NCBI RefSeq assembly: GCF_002222655.1 | Contig: NZ_CP022423.1 | Span: 2,046,001-2,110,000, forward strand | From: Vitreoscilla filiformis | Lineage (GTDB): Bacteria > Pseudomonadota > Gammaproteobacteria > Burkholderiales > Burkholderiaceae_C | Direction of reading: 5' to 3' | DNA length: 64,000 nucleotides | In this document: piece after piece, positions 8,880 through 17,457 of the stretch | How the letters are laid out: each line of letters starts with the position of its first letter | Numbering within the stretch: position 1 is the first letter of the stretch | Translations under genes and position numbers: made by a program | The notes under the pieces: generated by a model | Seen by the model: the letters and a program-made list of their open reading frames with translations, nothing else | What the model was told of the DNA's origin: nothing | Databases searched by the model: none

Positions 8880-10118
8880 ATGCAAGCCAGCTCCGACCGC
8901 AAGCCGCGCACGGCCGCCATGCCGTTCATCATGATCACCGTGCTGATCGACATGATCAGCATTGGCCTCATCATCCCGGTGTTGCCGCCGCTGGTGGGTT
9001 CGTTCACCGGCTCGCAGGCCGATCACGCGTTCTGGTATGGCGTGGTGAGTTTTGCGTTTGGCTTTGCCAACTTCTTCGGCTCGCCAGTGTTGGGGGCGCT
9101 GTCCGATCACTATGGCCGCCGACCGGTGCTGCTGATCGGCTTCACGGGGCTGGCGCTGAGTTTCTTCGCCACGGCGCTGTCCTCGGCGCTGTGGATGCTG
9201 GTGGTGATCCGGTTCATCGGCGGGGCGATGCAAGCCAATGCCGCCGTGGCCCAAGCCTATGTGGCCGACATTTCGGAGCCCCACGAGCGCGCCAAACGCT
9301 TTGGCATGCTGGGCGCCATGTTCGGCATGGGTTTCGTGCTCGGGCCGGTGATGGGCGGTTTGCTGGGGGGCATTGATCTGCACCTGCCGTTCTTCGTCGC
9401 GGGTACCCTGGCGGTGCTCAATGGGTTGTACGGCTTTTTCATCCTGCCGGAATCGCTGCCAGCGGAGCGCCGCGTGGCCGTGAATTGGCGCAAGGCCAAC
9501 CCCATTGCCTCGCTCAAGCAACTCACCGAATTGCAGGGCGTGGGCTTGCTGGTGGCGGTGATGGGGCTGTCCAGCCTGGCGCAGTTCACCATGCACGCCA
9601 CTTGGGTGCTGTATACGCACTTCAAGTTCGGCTGGGGGCCGACGGAAAACGGCTGGTCGCTGTTTGCCGTGGGGGCGATGGCGGTGATTGTGCAAGGCGG
9701 CCTCATTCGCGTGGCCTTGAAGCGCACCACGCCGCAGAAGCTGGCGGTGGTGGGGCTGATTTCCTCGTCGCTGTGCTACTTCTTCTGGGGCGCCGTGCCC
9801 GAGGGCTGGATGATGTACGTGGTGATCGTGCTCAACGTGTTCGGCTTCATGGCGAACACCTCGATTCAGACCTTGGTGTCCAACGCGGCGGACGTGCAAT
9901 CCCAGGGCCGCACCATGGGCGCGGTGGCCTCGCTCAACAGTTTGATGGCGGTGATCGCGCCGGTGTTCGGTGCGGCGCTGCTGGGAATGGTGTCGCACCT
10001 GCCGCCGGGGGACTGGCGTTTGGGCGCCCCGCTGTTCCTGTGTTCGGCCTTGCAGGCGGTGGCCACGGTGCTGGCGCTGCGGCATCTCAAGCGCCATTCC
10101 CAAGGGGGTTTGGTGTGA
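8880..10118 (+). CDS. MFS transporter of the TetA / multidrug-exporter type
   Basis: A 412-residue protein with twelve predicted membrane helices. The first helix carries IDMISIGLIIPVLPPLV and is followed by the loop GALSDHYGRRPVLL, the motif A of drug-proton antiporters of the TCR/Tet group. A second motif, FMANTSIQTLVSNAA then GRTMGA, is in the C-terminal half. It probably exports a small molecule using the proton gradient; the substrate cannot be read from the sequence. The ATG at 8880 was chosen, because a TTG ten codons upstream lies inside the guaB hairpin. Its TGA overlaps the GTG of the next gene. Confidence 0.88.
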   Translation: MQASSDRKPRTAAMPFIMITVLIDMISIGLIIPVLPPLVGSFTGSQADHAFWYGVVSFAFGFANFFGSPVLGALSDHYGRRPVLLIGFTGLALSFFATALSSALWMLVVIRFIGGAMQANAAVAQAYVADISEPHERAKRFGMLGAMFGMGFVLGPVMGGLLGGIDLHLPFFVAGTLAVLNGLYGFFILPESLPAERRVAVNWRKANPIASLKQLTELQGVGLLVAVMGLSSLAQFTMHATWVLYTHFKFGWGPTENGWSLFAVGAMAVIVQGGLIRVALKRTTPQKLAVVGLISSSLCYFFWGAVPEGWMMYVVIVLNVFGFMANTSIQTLVSNAADVQSQGRTMGAVASLNSLMAVIAPVFGAALLGMVSHLPPGDWRLGAPLFLCSALQAVATVLALRHLKRHSQGGLV

Positions 10119-11815
10119 AGGTGTTTTCTTTGCGGTTGCCAGCCGTGATGCAACAGGCCTTGCGCGCCATTGGTATGGTGGCTGTATGGGTTGCGTTTGT
10201 GGGCGTAGCTGTTGTGCCGGTTGACTCGGTTTTGGCGGCGCCTGCTTTGACGCAGGCTGATTTGGATGGGCAAAAGGAGCTGCTGCAATTTAAGCTGGAT
10301 GCGCTGAAAGAATCCCAGCAGAAAGACATTGAAAACCTGCGGCAGCGTTTGGATTATGTTGATAAGCGGGTAGATGACCAAAATACCTACGCTGGGCAAG
10401 GCGTGGATCGTCTTGGTATTTGGGTTACTGTTTTATTGGCTATTTTGGGTTCGATTGGTTTTGTAACTGTTTATCGGCGCACCAAAAAGGAAGCACAAGA
10501 AGCGGCGAAAGATTGGTTTTCAGAGAACTCCGAAGACTTAAAATCTAAAGTTGAGGATCTCCAGAAAAAAATTGGGGATTTGGAGCGTCATGCGGATTTT
10601 GCAGAGAAAAAAATAACGGCCGAGGTGCAAGAAATTCAAGGTCAAGCGGGTCAGGCCAAAGTCAATATTGCTGACGAAGAGGCGCGGGCAATTGAGCGAT
10701 TGCAAAAAAACATGGGAAAAACCCAAAATTCAGAAGAGCCATTGTCTGATGAAAAAAAACAAGATGCGGAATTGCTAAAGGAACGAAGCGATCGGTTAAA
10801 AAGAAAACCGGAAAGCGAATACTTGTTTGCTGATTGGAATGCGCGGGCTTTGTCTGCTTATTCAAATAATTATTTTGAGGGCGCTGCTTATTTTTGGTTG
10901 AAAGCCGCTGAGGCGGCGGATGCAAAAAGTAAAGATGCTGCTCAAGCTTTACTTTTTCGAGGCATCGTACAAGGGCAGCTGGGGCAAGCCGAAGCAGAAA
11001 TAGCGACCTACGAAGAAGTTGACAAGCGCTATGGTCAGGCGCCGGAGGCGGCGCTGCGGGAACAAGTTGCTAGGGCGCTGTTCAATAAGGGCGTTGTGCA
11101 AGGGCAGCTGGAGAAAAAGGAAGCTGCGATAGCGACATACGAAGAAGTGGACAAGCGCTATGGTCAGGCGCCGGAGGCGGCGCTGCGGGAACAAGTTGCT
11201 AGGGCGCTGCTCAATAAAGGCGTTGTGCAAGGGCAGCTGGAGAAAAAGGAAGCTGCGATAGCGACATACGAAGAAGTGGACAAGCGCTATGGTCAGGCGC
11301 CGGAGGCAGCGCTGCGGGAGGTAGTTGCCAGAGCGCTGGTCAGTAAAGGCAGTAGGCAAGGGGAGCTGGGGCGAAACGAAGCTGCGATAGTGACATACGA
11401 AGAAGTGGACAAGCGCTATGGTCATGCGCCGGAGGCGGCGCTGCGGGAGCAAGTTAACGCAGCGTATACCGGTCTGGGATTTGCATGGATCTGTGAAGCG
11501 AAACGACTTTGGATGGTGAGCGCTGAAGCAGCAAAGAACTTGCTTTTGAGTGCCGCTGGTGTTTTGAATCGGGCAGTGAGGGCGCTTGATGAAAACGGTG
11601 TGGTGTTGGGTAATCTTGCTTATTTGGCCTGTTTGCAGGGTGATATGCAAGCGGCTGAGGTGTGGTTTGTCAAGGCTCTTCAGGCACCCGATCATGGCGG
11701 TGAAGAAATTTATCGTGACACCCTCAAAGATTTGGAAATCCATCCAGTCCCCGAAGATGAGAATATGCGCGCTTTGGTAGAGCGTTTGTGGCAGGCACAT
11801 AAGCCGAAGGCTTGA
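10115..11815 (+). CDS. Exported/membrane-anchored TPR-like repeat protein, A/T-rich
   Basis: About 566 residues if read from the GTG that overlaps the MFS stop; an ATG at 10148 is an alternative. A signal-like hydrophobic stretch covers the first about 40 residues. Then come a coiled coil (LDGQKELLQFKLDALKES onward), a membrane helix (IWVTVLLAILGSIGFVTVYR) and a second long charged coiled coil to about residue 230. Four tandem 43-residue repeats, each with ATYEEVDKRYGQAPEAALRE, occupy residues 282-453 and resemble tetratricopeptide repeats. The C-terminus is another helical repeat-like region. The base composition is visibly richer in A and T than its neighbours, which suggests transfer. Function is unknown. 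The overlap with the MFS gene implies co-translation. Confidence 0.75.
   Translation: MKVFSLRLPAVMQQALRAIGMVAVWVAFVGVAVVPVDSVLAAPALTQADLDGQKELLQFKLDALKESQQKDIENLRQRLDYVDKRVDDQNTYAGQGVDRLGIWVTVLLAILGSIGFVTVYRRTKKEAQEAAKDWFSENSEDLKSKVEDLQKKIGDLERHADFAEKKITAEVQEIQGQAGQAKVNIADEEARAIERLQKNMGKTQNSEEPLSDEKKQDAELLKERSDRLKRKPESEYLFADWNARALSAYSNNYFEGAAYFWLKAAEAADAKSKDAAQALLFRGIVQGQLGQAEAEIATYEEVDKRYGQAPEAALREQVARALFNKGVVQGQLEKKEAAIATYEEVDKRYGQAPEAALREQVARALLNKGVVQGQLEKKEAAIATYEEVDKRYGQAPEAALREVVARALVSKGSRQGELGRNEAAIVTYEEVDKRYGHAPEAALREQVNAAYTGLGFAWICEAKRLWMVSAEAAKNLLLSAAGVLNRAVRALDENGVVLGNLAYLACLQGDMQAAEVWFVKALQAPDHGGEEIYRDTLKDLEIHPVPEDENMRALVERLWQAHKPKA
10958..11473 (+). repeat. Four tandem 129-bp coding repeats
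   Basis: Units run 10958-11086, 11087-11215, 11216-11344 and 11345-11473, each exactly 129 bases (43 codons). The anchor GACAAGCGCTATGGTC recurs at 11021, 11150, 11279 and, with one A for G nearby, at 11408. Units 2 and 3 are almost identical at the DNA level, while unit 4 and the first part of unit 1 have diverged. The exact period and DNA identity point to recent unit duplication by slippage or unequal recombination. Confidence 0.93.
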
Positions 11816-11829
11816 TGCTGCCGGTGGTT

Positions 11830-11847
11830 AAACAACGGTTGTTTTTG
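11830..11847 (+). terminator. Possible weak hairpin with T-rich tail before guaA
   Basis: AAACAA, a 3-base loop, TTGTTT and further T residues lie 15 bases after the repeat-protein gene and just ahead of guaA. The stem is short and A/T-rich, so termination is only possible, not shown. Confidence 0.25.
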
Positions 11848-11861
11848 TTGAGTTATTAAAA

Positions 11862-13469
11862 ATGTCACACGACAAAATTCTGATCCTCGACTTCGGCTCG
11901 CAAGTCACCCAATTGATCGCCCGCCGGGTGCGTGAATCGCATGTGTATTGCGAAATCCACCCGAACGATGTGTCGGATGACTTCATCCGCCAGTACGCGC
12001 CCAAGGGCATCATCCTTTCGGGCAGCCACGCTTCCACCTACGAAGACCACCAACTGCGCGCCCCGCAAGCCGTGTGGGATTTGGGCGTGCCGGTGCTGGG
12101 CATCTGCTACGGCATGCAGACGATGGCGGTGCAACTCGGCGGCGAAGTGAGCTGGAGCGACACCCGCGAATTCGGTTACGCCGAAGTGCGCGCCCACGGC
12201 CACACGCGCTTGCTCAAGGGCATCGAAGACTTCAGCACGCCCGAAGGCCACGGCATGCTCAAGGTGTGGATGAGCCACGGCGACAAGGTCACGGCCCTGC
12301 CGCCCGGCTTCAAACTCATGGCGAGCACCCCGAGCTGCCCGGTGGCCGGCATGGCCAACGAGGAAAAGGGCCTGTACGCCGTGCAGTTCCACCCCGAAGT
12401 GACGCACACCGTGCAAGGCCAAGCCCTGCTGTGGCGCTTTGTGCGCGACATCTGCGGCTGCGCCGGGGACTGGATCATGGGCAACTACATCGAAGAAGCC
12501 GTGGCCAAGATCCGCGAGCAGGTGGGTGACGAGGAAGTCATCCTCGGCCTGTCCGGCGGGGTGGATTCGAGCGTGGCGGCGGCCTTGATCCACCGTGCCA
12601 TCGGCGATCAACTCACCTGCGTGTTCGTCGATCACGGCCTGCTGCGCCTGAACGAGGGCGACATGGTGATGGACATGTTCGCCGGCAAGCTGCACGCCAA
12701 GGTGATCCGCGTCGATGCCAGCGAGCTGTTCCTCGGCCAACTGGCCGGTGTGACCGACCCGGAGCGCAAGCGCAAGATCATCGGCGGCCTGTTCGTGGAC
12801 GTGTTCAAGGCCGAAGCCGCCAAGCTCAAGGCCAGCGGCGCCGGCCATAAGGGCGCAACCTTCCTCGCCCAAGGCACGATCTACCCGGACGTGGTCGAGT
12901 CCGGCGGCACCAAGACCAAGAAGGCCACCACCATCAAGAGCCACCACAACGTGGGCGGCCTGCCGGAACAACTGGGCCTGAAGCTGCTGGAGCCGCTGCG
13001 CGAGCTGTTCAAGGACGAAGTGCGCGAGCTGGGCGTGGCCCTGGGCCTGCCGCCGGACATGGTGTACCGCCACCCGTTCCCGGGCCCCGGCCTGGGCGTG
13101 CGCATCCTGGGGGACATCCGCCCCGAGTTCGTGAAGCTGCTGCAACGCGCCGACCACATCTTCATCGAAGAGCTGCGCTCCACGGTGGATCACAACTCCG
13201 GCAAAAGCTGGTACGACCTGACGAGCCAAGCCTTCACCGTCTTCCTGCCGGTCAAGAGCGTGGGCGTGATGGGCGATGGCCGCACTTACGACTACGTCGT
13301 GGCCCTGCGCGCCGTGCAAACCTCGGATTTCATGACGGCGGATTGGGCCGAGCTGCCCTACAGCCTGTTGAAGCGGGTTTCCAGCCGCATCATCAACGAA
13401 GTGCGCGGCATCAACCGCGTGACTTACGACGTGTCCAGCAAGCCGCCTGCCACCATTGAGTGGGAATGA
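11862..13469 (+). CDS. guaA: GMP synthase (glutamine-hydrolysing)
   Basis: A 535-residue two-part enzyme that converts XMP to GMP with ATP and glutamine. The class-I glutamine amidotransferase domain has the nucleophile C82 in GICYGMQTM and the FHPEVTHT histidine-glutamate pair near residue 185. The ATP pyrophosphatase domain starts near 215 with the P-loop SGGVDSS at residues 231-237. The dimerisation domain ends with the usual [18 protein letters not shown]. Together with guaB it completes GMP synthesis, though two unrelated genes separate them here. It converges on the epimerase gene with a hairpin between. Confidence 0.98.
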   Translation: MSHDKILILDFGSQVTQLIARRVRESHVYCEIHPNDVSDDFIRQYAPKGIILSGSHASTYEDHQLRAPQAVWDLGVPVLGICYGMQTMAVQLGGEVSWSDTREFGYAEVRAHGHTRLLKGIEDFSTPEGHGMLKVWMSHGDKVTALPPGFKLMASTPSCPVAGMANEEKGLYAVQFHPEVTHTVQGQALLWRFVRDICGCAGDWIMGNYIEEAVAKIREQVGDEEVILGLSGGVDSSVAAALIHRAIGDQLTCVFVDHGLLRLNEGDMVMDMFAGKLHAKVIRVDASELFLGQLAGVTDPERKRKIIGGLFVDVFKAEAAKLKASGAGHKGATFLAQGTIYPDVVESGGTKTKKATTIKSHHNVGGLPEQLGLKLLEPLRELFKDEVRELGVALGLPPDMVYRHPFPGPGLGVRILGDIRPEFVKLLQRADHIFIEELRSTVDHNSGKSWYDLTSQAFTVFLPVKSVGVMGDGRTYDYVVALRAVQTSDFMTADWAELPYSLLKRVSSRIINEVRGINRVTYDVSSKPPATIEWE

Positions 13470-13474
13470 TCCGA

Positions 13475-13492
13475 GGGGGCTTCACAGCCCCC
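13475..13492. terminator. Bidirectional hairpin between guaA and the epimerase gene
   Basis: GGGGGCT at 13475-13481, loop TCAC, AGCCCCC at 13486-13492. It lies between two convergent genes and covers the stop codon of the epimerase. There is no clear T-tract. Confidence 0.45.
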
Positions 13493-14699
13493 GCAGCACA
13501 TCCCAACAAGCGCCCATCGTGTGGTAATCGGTTTTGCCGGCGGGGCTTTTCTCGTCCGAGTAACGCCGGTTGTCCGGGGTGAGGATGCGATACCAAGCCC
13601 CATGGCGATGATCGATCATGTGGGCCCAGGCGTAGGCCCAGAGCTGGTCGTACCAACTCCAGTAGCCCGGGTTGCCTGTGCGCTGCGCCAGCAAGGCCGC
13701 AGCGGCCAGACTCTCGGCTTGCACCCAGAAATACTTGTCGGCGTCGCACACCTCGCCGCCCGGGGCAAAGCCGTACACCAGCCCACCGTGGACGCGATCC
13801 CAGCCGTTGTGCATCGCCACTTCGAAAAAACGCTGCGCCGTCGGTAGCAGCCAGCCTGGGCACAGGCCTCCCGGCGCGGCGCGCAAACGCGCCTCCAGTT
13901 GCAACAGCAGCTTGCTCCACTCCGTCAGGTGGCCCACTTGGAAACCCCAAGGGCGAAAGATATTGCTGCGGTCTTGCTGGTTGTAGTGCCAGTCCACCTG
14001 CCAATCGGGGCCGTAGTGCTCCCACACCAAACCATCGGCCTGCGTGGCCAGGCGCTGCGTCACCGCGTGCGCCAGCAACAGGGCGCGATCCAGGTAGTGG
14101 GATTGCCCTGTCGCTGCATGGGCGGCCAGCATGGCTTCACAGGCATGCATGTTGGCGTTTTGACCCCGATAAGGGCTCAACTGTCGCCAGTCGGCGGAAG
14201 CTTCATCGGCGTACAGGCGGGCCCGAGGCTCCCAGAACCGCTGTTCCATCAGCGCAAACGTCGTTTCTAAACCCGTGGCGGCTTCTTCGACGCCCGCCAT
14301 CAACGCATGCGCGTGCGCCAGCAGCACGAAGGCCAGGCCGTAGGCGTGGTTCGTGCCGTCCAGCACGTTGGCGCGGTGGCCATCCCAGCGAACCTGCCAT
14401 GCCCACCCCCCTTGCGGTTGAGCGTGGGCCGTTGCCAGAAAGCGCAAGCCGTGGCGCACCGCTTCTTGGTCTTGTGGTTGGCGCCAACGTTGCCAAGCCG
14501 TGGCATGGTTGAAGATGAAACGCGTGCTGCTCACCAAGTGGCGCGTTTGCCGGTCGTAGACCGTGCCGTCGTCCTTGAAGAAGTGGAAAAACCCCCCGCT
14601 GGGATCCAGCGCCCGGCCCTCGTAAAAGTCCAAGGTGTGGCGGATGTGACCGAGCAGGAACGCTGGCGCACGAAAGTCAGGCAGGCGGGTGTGGGTCAT
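13482..14699 (-). CDS. AGE-family sugar epimerase/isomerase
   Basis: A 405-residue protein of the N-acylglucosamine 2-epimerase / mannose isomerase superfamily, an (alpha/alpha)6 barrel. Visible family blocks are GGFFHFFKDDGTVYD near residue 35, TRFIFNHATAW near 60, NANMHACEAMLAA near 215, VHGGLVYGF near 320 and KYFWVQAESLAAAALL near 340. Members interconvert hexoses, usually mannose and fructose or glucose, or epimerise N-acetylglucosamine. The exact substrate is not evident. It stands alone, convergent with guaA and divergent from the lipoprotein gene. Confidence 0.85.
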   Translation of the reverse strand: MTHTRLPDFRAPAFLLGHIRHTLDFYEGRALDPSGGFFHFFKDDGTVYDRQTRHLVSSTRFIFNHATAWQRWRQPQDQEAVRHGLRFLATAHAQPQGGWAWQVRWDGHRANVLDGTNHAYGLAFVLLAHAHALMAGVEEAATGLETTFALMEQRFWEPRARLYADEASADWRQLSPYRGQNANMHACEAMLAAHAATGQSHYLDRALLLAHAVTQRLATQADGLVWEHYGPDWQVDWHYNQQDRSNIFRPWGFQVGHLTEWSKLLLQLEARLRAAPGGLCPGWLLPTAQRFFEVAMHNGWDRVHGGLVYGFAPGGEVCDADKYFWVQAESLAAAALLAQRTGNPGYWSWYDQLWAYAWAHMIDHRHGAWYRILTPDNRRYSDEKSPAGKTDYHTMGACWDVLRGL

Positions 14700-14830
14700 G
14701 GTGACGATAATTCAATCAGAATGATGAATGCATTGTTCACGATCCACTGTGCCCTGATGATGGGAGTTTCACTGTGCAGGCGGATGGCTTGCGGCATAGT
14801 AGCGGGCCAGTTCTTCATCACCTCTTGACC

Positions 14831-15826
14831 ATGAATGCTCCAAAAATGCGCCGTATGGCAGTGAGTGCCCTCGCGGGGGCCGTGCTCGTGTTGGCCGGTT
14901 GCGTGTCGCAGCCGATGCTGTTGCAGTCCAACGAACGGGTGGAAGTGTCCGAGCTGGCGCTGCTGGTGGCGGATGTGTTCGACATGTACAAACAGCAGCC
15001 CACCAACCTCAAACCCGTGCCCAAGGCCGATTCGATCTTGGGCAAAGATTGGGAGGTGGTGGGTTACATCGTCGGGGACGCCAAAGCCGCCGTGACTCTG
15101 AACGGTGCGCAACTGCTGAGCGTGGGCGGCGGCACCGCCATGTATGGCGTGTTGGCCCACAAAAAGGGTGAAAACCCGGCGCAGTCTTACGTGCTGGCCG
15201 TGCGCGGTACGGCGGATGCGAACGAATGGAAAGTGAACGCATTCAGCGCCGACAAACTGCCCTTGAGCGCCGATCAAGGCAAAGGCACGGTGGCCAAAGG
15301 GTTCTATTCCATTTACCAGACCTTGCGTTACATCCCGAACACCGCCAACGCCACGGCGGCCAGCGTTCAAGCTTGGCAGAGCGTCCGCGACGTGGTGGGC
15401 AGCGCACCGGTGACGGTGGTCGGGCACAGCCTCGGCTCGGCGATGTCCACTTACTTGATGACCGATTTGGCCAGCCGAGGCGGGTTGGGCGCGCAGGTGC
15501 GGGGGCGTTTGCTGGCCTCACCGCGCCCGGGAGATGACACGTATGCCAACTACGTGGCCTCCGTGGTGCAAGACTACGTGGTCTACAACAACGTCAGCGA
15601 TGTGGTGCCGCAGATCCCCCCGGGCTCGTTCGCCGCACTGAAGAACGAGAAGATCCTGATGCCGGATAACTTCCTCGTCAAAGTGTCCTACTCGCCGGTT
15701 TGCAGCCACCAACTGGTCTCTTACGCCGCCGGCTTGGGGGGCATTCAACCGAACCGCAGCCTGGATTTCTGGAAAAAACGCATGAAGGACAGCGGCAACA
15801 GCCCGGCCTGCGTGGAAGCCAAGTAA
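14831..15826 (+). CDS. Class-3 lipase-like outer-membrane lipoprotein
   Basis: A 331-residue protein with a lipoprotein signal peptide whose lipobox LAGC puts the lipidated cysteine near residue 22. The body is an alpha/beta-hydrolase of the fungal-type lipase_3 family. It has nucleophile serine in GHSLGSA, a candidate acid in YNNVSDVVPQIPP and a candidate catalytic histidine in CSHQLVSYAAG. It probably hydrolyses lipid or other esters in the periplasm or at the outer membrane. The start MNAPKMRR was taken because it puts the signal peptide at the N-terminus. The end faces the puuD gene. Confidence 0.82.
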   Translation: MNAPKMRRMAVSALAGAVLVLAGCVSQPMLLQSNERVEVSELALLVADVFDMYKQQPTNLKPVPKADSILGKDWEVVGYIVGDAKAAVTLNGAQLLSVGGGTAMYGVLAHKKGENPAQSYVLAVRGTADANEWKVNAFSADKLPLSADQGKGTVAKGFYSIYQTLRYIPNTANATAASVQAWQSVRDVVGSAPVTVVGHSLGSAMSTYLMTDLASRGGLGAQVRGRLLASPRPGDDTYANYVASVVQDYVVYNNVSDVVPQIPPGSFAALKNEKILMPDNFLVKVSYSPVCSHQLVSYAAGLGGIQPNRSLDFWKKRMKDSGNSPACVEAK

Positions 15827-15835
15827 ACCGCACGT

Positions 15836-17029
15836 TCACGGCATCCCCGCCGTCACCCAGCGCCCGAGCAGCGCCCGCTCTGCTTCGGTGATCTGCGTGG
15901 CGTTGTTGAGCGGCATCAGCCGCTGCACCACCACCTGTTGCACGATGGCCGGCCCGTGCTGGCGCAGCAGTTCGGGCGTGTGCAGCATCACGCCCTTGTT
16001 GTTCACCTGGGCGTTGTGGCACAGCACGCAGCGTTGTTGCACCACGGCTTGCACCTGAGCGAGCGTCGGTGCCGGGGCGCTGGCCGCCGCTTGAGCGACT
16101 GGCGCCGGCGCCAGCCACACCATCAAACCCAGCACCAACGCCACGCCCGCAGCAGCGTAGCCCCAGGGCACCGGCTGACCCAGTCGCAACGCCTTGTGAC
16201 GCGCCACAAAGCAGTGACGAATCAACGCCCCCGCCAGCATCAACCCGACCAACACCACCCAGTTGTGCGGCCCTTGGTACAACCAGCCATAGTGGTTGCT
16301 CAACATGGCGATCAACACCGGCAGCGTGAAATAAGTGTTGTGAACACTGCGCTGCTTGCCGCGCTGGCCGTGGATCGGATCGACCGCTTGCCCTGCCCGC
16401 AGCGCCGCCACCACCTTGCGCTGGCCGGGGATGATCCAATGCGCCACGTTGGCGCTCATGGCCGTGGCCATCATGGCGCCGACGAGCAAAAACGCCGCTC
16501 GCCCCGCAAACAGCTCACACGCCAGCCAACTCGCCCCCACCACGGTGAGCGTGACCAACCCGCCTACCAGCCGATCCCCGCCCGGGCGCTGGCCCAAGGT
16601 GCGGCAGATCACGTCATAAATCAGCCAAAAGCCGGCCAGAAACCCCAGCGCCGCCGCAATCGCCCCGCCCGACGACCAGGCGTAGCGGCTCGCATCCACC
16701 AAAAACGTGCTGGCGTTGAACAGATACAGCACGGTGAACAGGCCAAAACCCGTCAGCCAGGTCGAATACGCTTCCCAGTAAAACCAGTGCAAATGCTCCG
16801 GCAGTTTGGGCGGCGAAACGATGTACTTCTGCGGGTTGTAAAACCCCCCGCCATGCACCGCCCACAACTCGCCATCCACGCCTTTGGCTTTCAGGGCCGG
16901 GTCGGTCGGCGGGGTCAGGCTGTTGTCGAGAAACACGAAGTAAAACGACGAGCCAATCCACGCAATCGCCGTGATGACATGCGCCCAGCGCAGCAGCAGG
17001 TTGCCCCATTCCAGTAAGTAGCCTTGCAC
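15836..17029 (-). CDS. puuD: Urate hydroxylase PuuD (membrane oxidase with cytochrome c domain)
   Basis: A 397-residue protein. The N-terminal about 320 residues form a polytopic membrane domain that begins MQGYLLEWGNLLLRWAHVI and contains IAWIGSSFYFVFLDNSL, the hallmark of the PuuD urate oxidase family (DUF989). The C-terminal about 80 residues form a cytochrome-c-like domain with the heme site CVLCH. PuuD oxidises urate to 5-hydroxyisourate and passes electrons to the respiratory chain instead of making peroxide. uraH follows upstream in the same direction and encodes the next enzyme. Confidence 0.92.
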   Translation of the reverse strand: MQGYLLEWGNLLLRWAHVITAIAWIGSSFYFVFLDNSLTPPTDPALKAKGVDGELWAVHGGGFYNPQKYIVSPPKLPEHLHWFYWEAYSTWLTGFGLFTVLYLFNASTFLVDASRYAWSSGGAIAAALGFLAGFWLIYDVICRTLGQRPGGDRLVGGLVTLTVVGASWLACELFAGRAAFLLVGAMMATAMSANVAHWIIPGQRKVVAALRAGQAVDPIHGQRGKQRSVHNTYFTLPVLIAMLSNHYGWLYQGPHNWVVLVGLMLAGALIRHCFVARHKALRLGQPVPWGYAAAGVALVLGLMVWLAPAPVAQAAASAPAPTLAQVQAVVQQRCVLCHNAQVNNKGVMLHTPELLRQHGPAIVQQVVVQRLMPLNNATQITEAERALLGRWVTAGMP

Positions 17030-17041
17030 GGTGGTGCCTCC

Positions 17042-17395
17042 TCAACTGCCTCGGTAAGTCGAATACGCCCACGGGCTGGCCAGCAGCGGGACGTGGTAAT
17101 GCGCGTTCACATCGGCGATGCCAAAGTCCAGCGGCACATCCTCCAAAAACGGCGGATCGGGCAGCGCCACGCCCCGGGCGCGGAAGTAATCCGCCACCGC
17201 AAACACCAGGCGATAACGCCCCGCCACGACCTCGGCGCCCGCCAACAGCGGCCCGTCCGCCCGGCCATCGGCGTTCAGGGTGAGTTGGCGCAGCGGCGTG
17301 GCGTGGCCGGTGGCGTCCAGCCGGTAGAGCGTCACCGCCATGCCGGCTGCCGGGGTGCCGTGCATGGTGTCCAGAACATGTGTCGAAAGGCCCAT
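17042..17395 (-). CDS. uraH: 5-hydroxyisourate hydrolase (transthyretin-like)
   Basis: A 117-residue periplasmic or cytoplasmic transthyretin-related protein. It begins MGLSTHVLDTMHGTPAAGM and ends with the diagnostic YRGS tetrapeptide. The catalytic pieces are visible: the N-terminal histidine in STHVLD, the arginine in AGRYRLVF, and the histidine pair in NAHYHVPLL. It hydrolyses 5-hydroxyisourate to OHCU. It is 12 bases upstream of puuD in the same operon and divergent from the GntR regulator gene. Confidence 0.95.
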   Translation of the reverse strand: MGLSTHVLDTMHGTPAAGMAVTLYRLDATGHATPLRQLTLNADGRADGPLLAGAEVVAGRYRLVFAVADYFRARGVALPDPPFLEDVPLDFGIADVNAHYHVPLLASPWAYSTYRGS

Positions 17396-17437
17396 GGTGT
17401 GTGAGCGCCGCAAAGCGCGTTAAAGTGTTCACGAAAG

Positions 17438-17445
17438 TGTATACA
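17438..17445. promoter_or_regulatory. Palindromic candidate operator TGTATACA
   Basis: A perfect 8-base palindrome, in the context GTGTATACAATTTTGCACAC, lies 13 bases before the GntR gene and about 43 bases before uraH. FCD-type GntR regulators commonly bind TNGTNNNACNA-like or GTATAC palindromes. The position suits autoregulation and control of both divergent purine operons. Binding is inferred. Confidence 0.5.
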
Positions 17446-17457
17446 ATTTTGCACACC

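Noticed and set aside
10958..11473. CRISPR array
   Set aside because: The repeats are directly adjacent 129-bp coding units with no spacers, and the reading frame continues through them.
11865..13319. Long minus-strand open frame opposite guaA
   Set aside because: guaA is complete and unmistakable on the plus strand. The antisense translation is His/Ala/Val-rich, typical of shadow frames in high-GC DNA.
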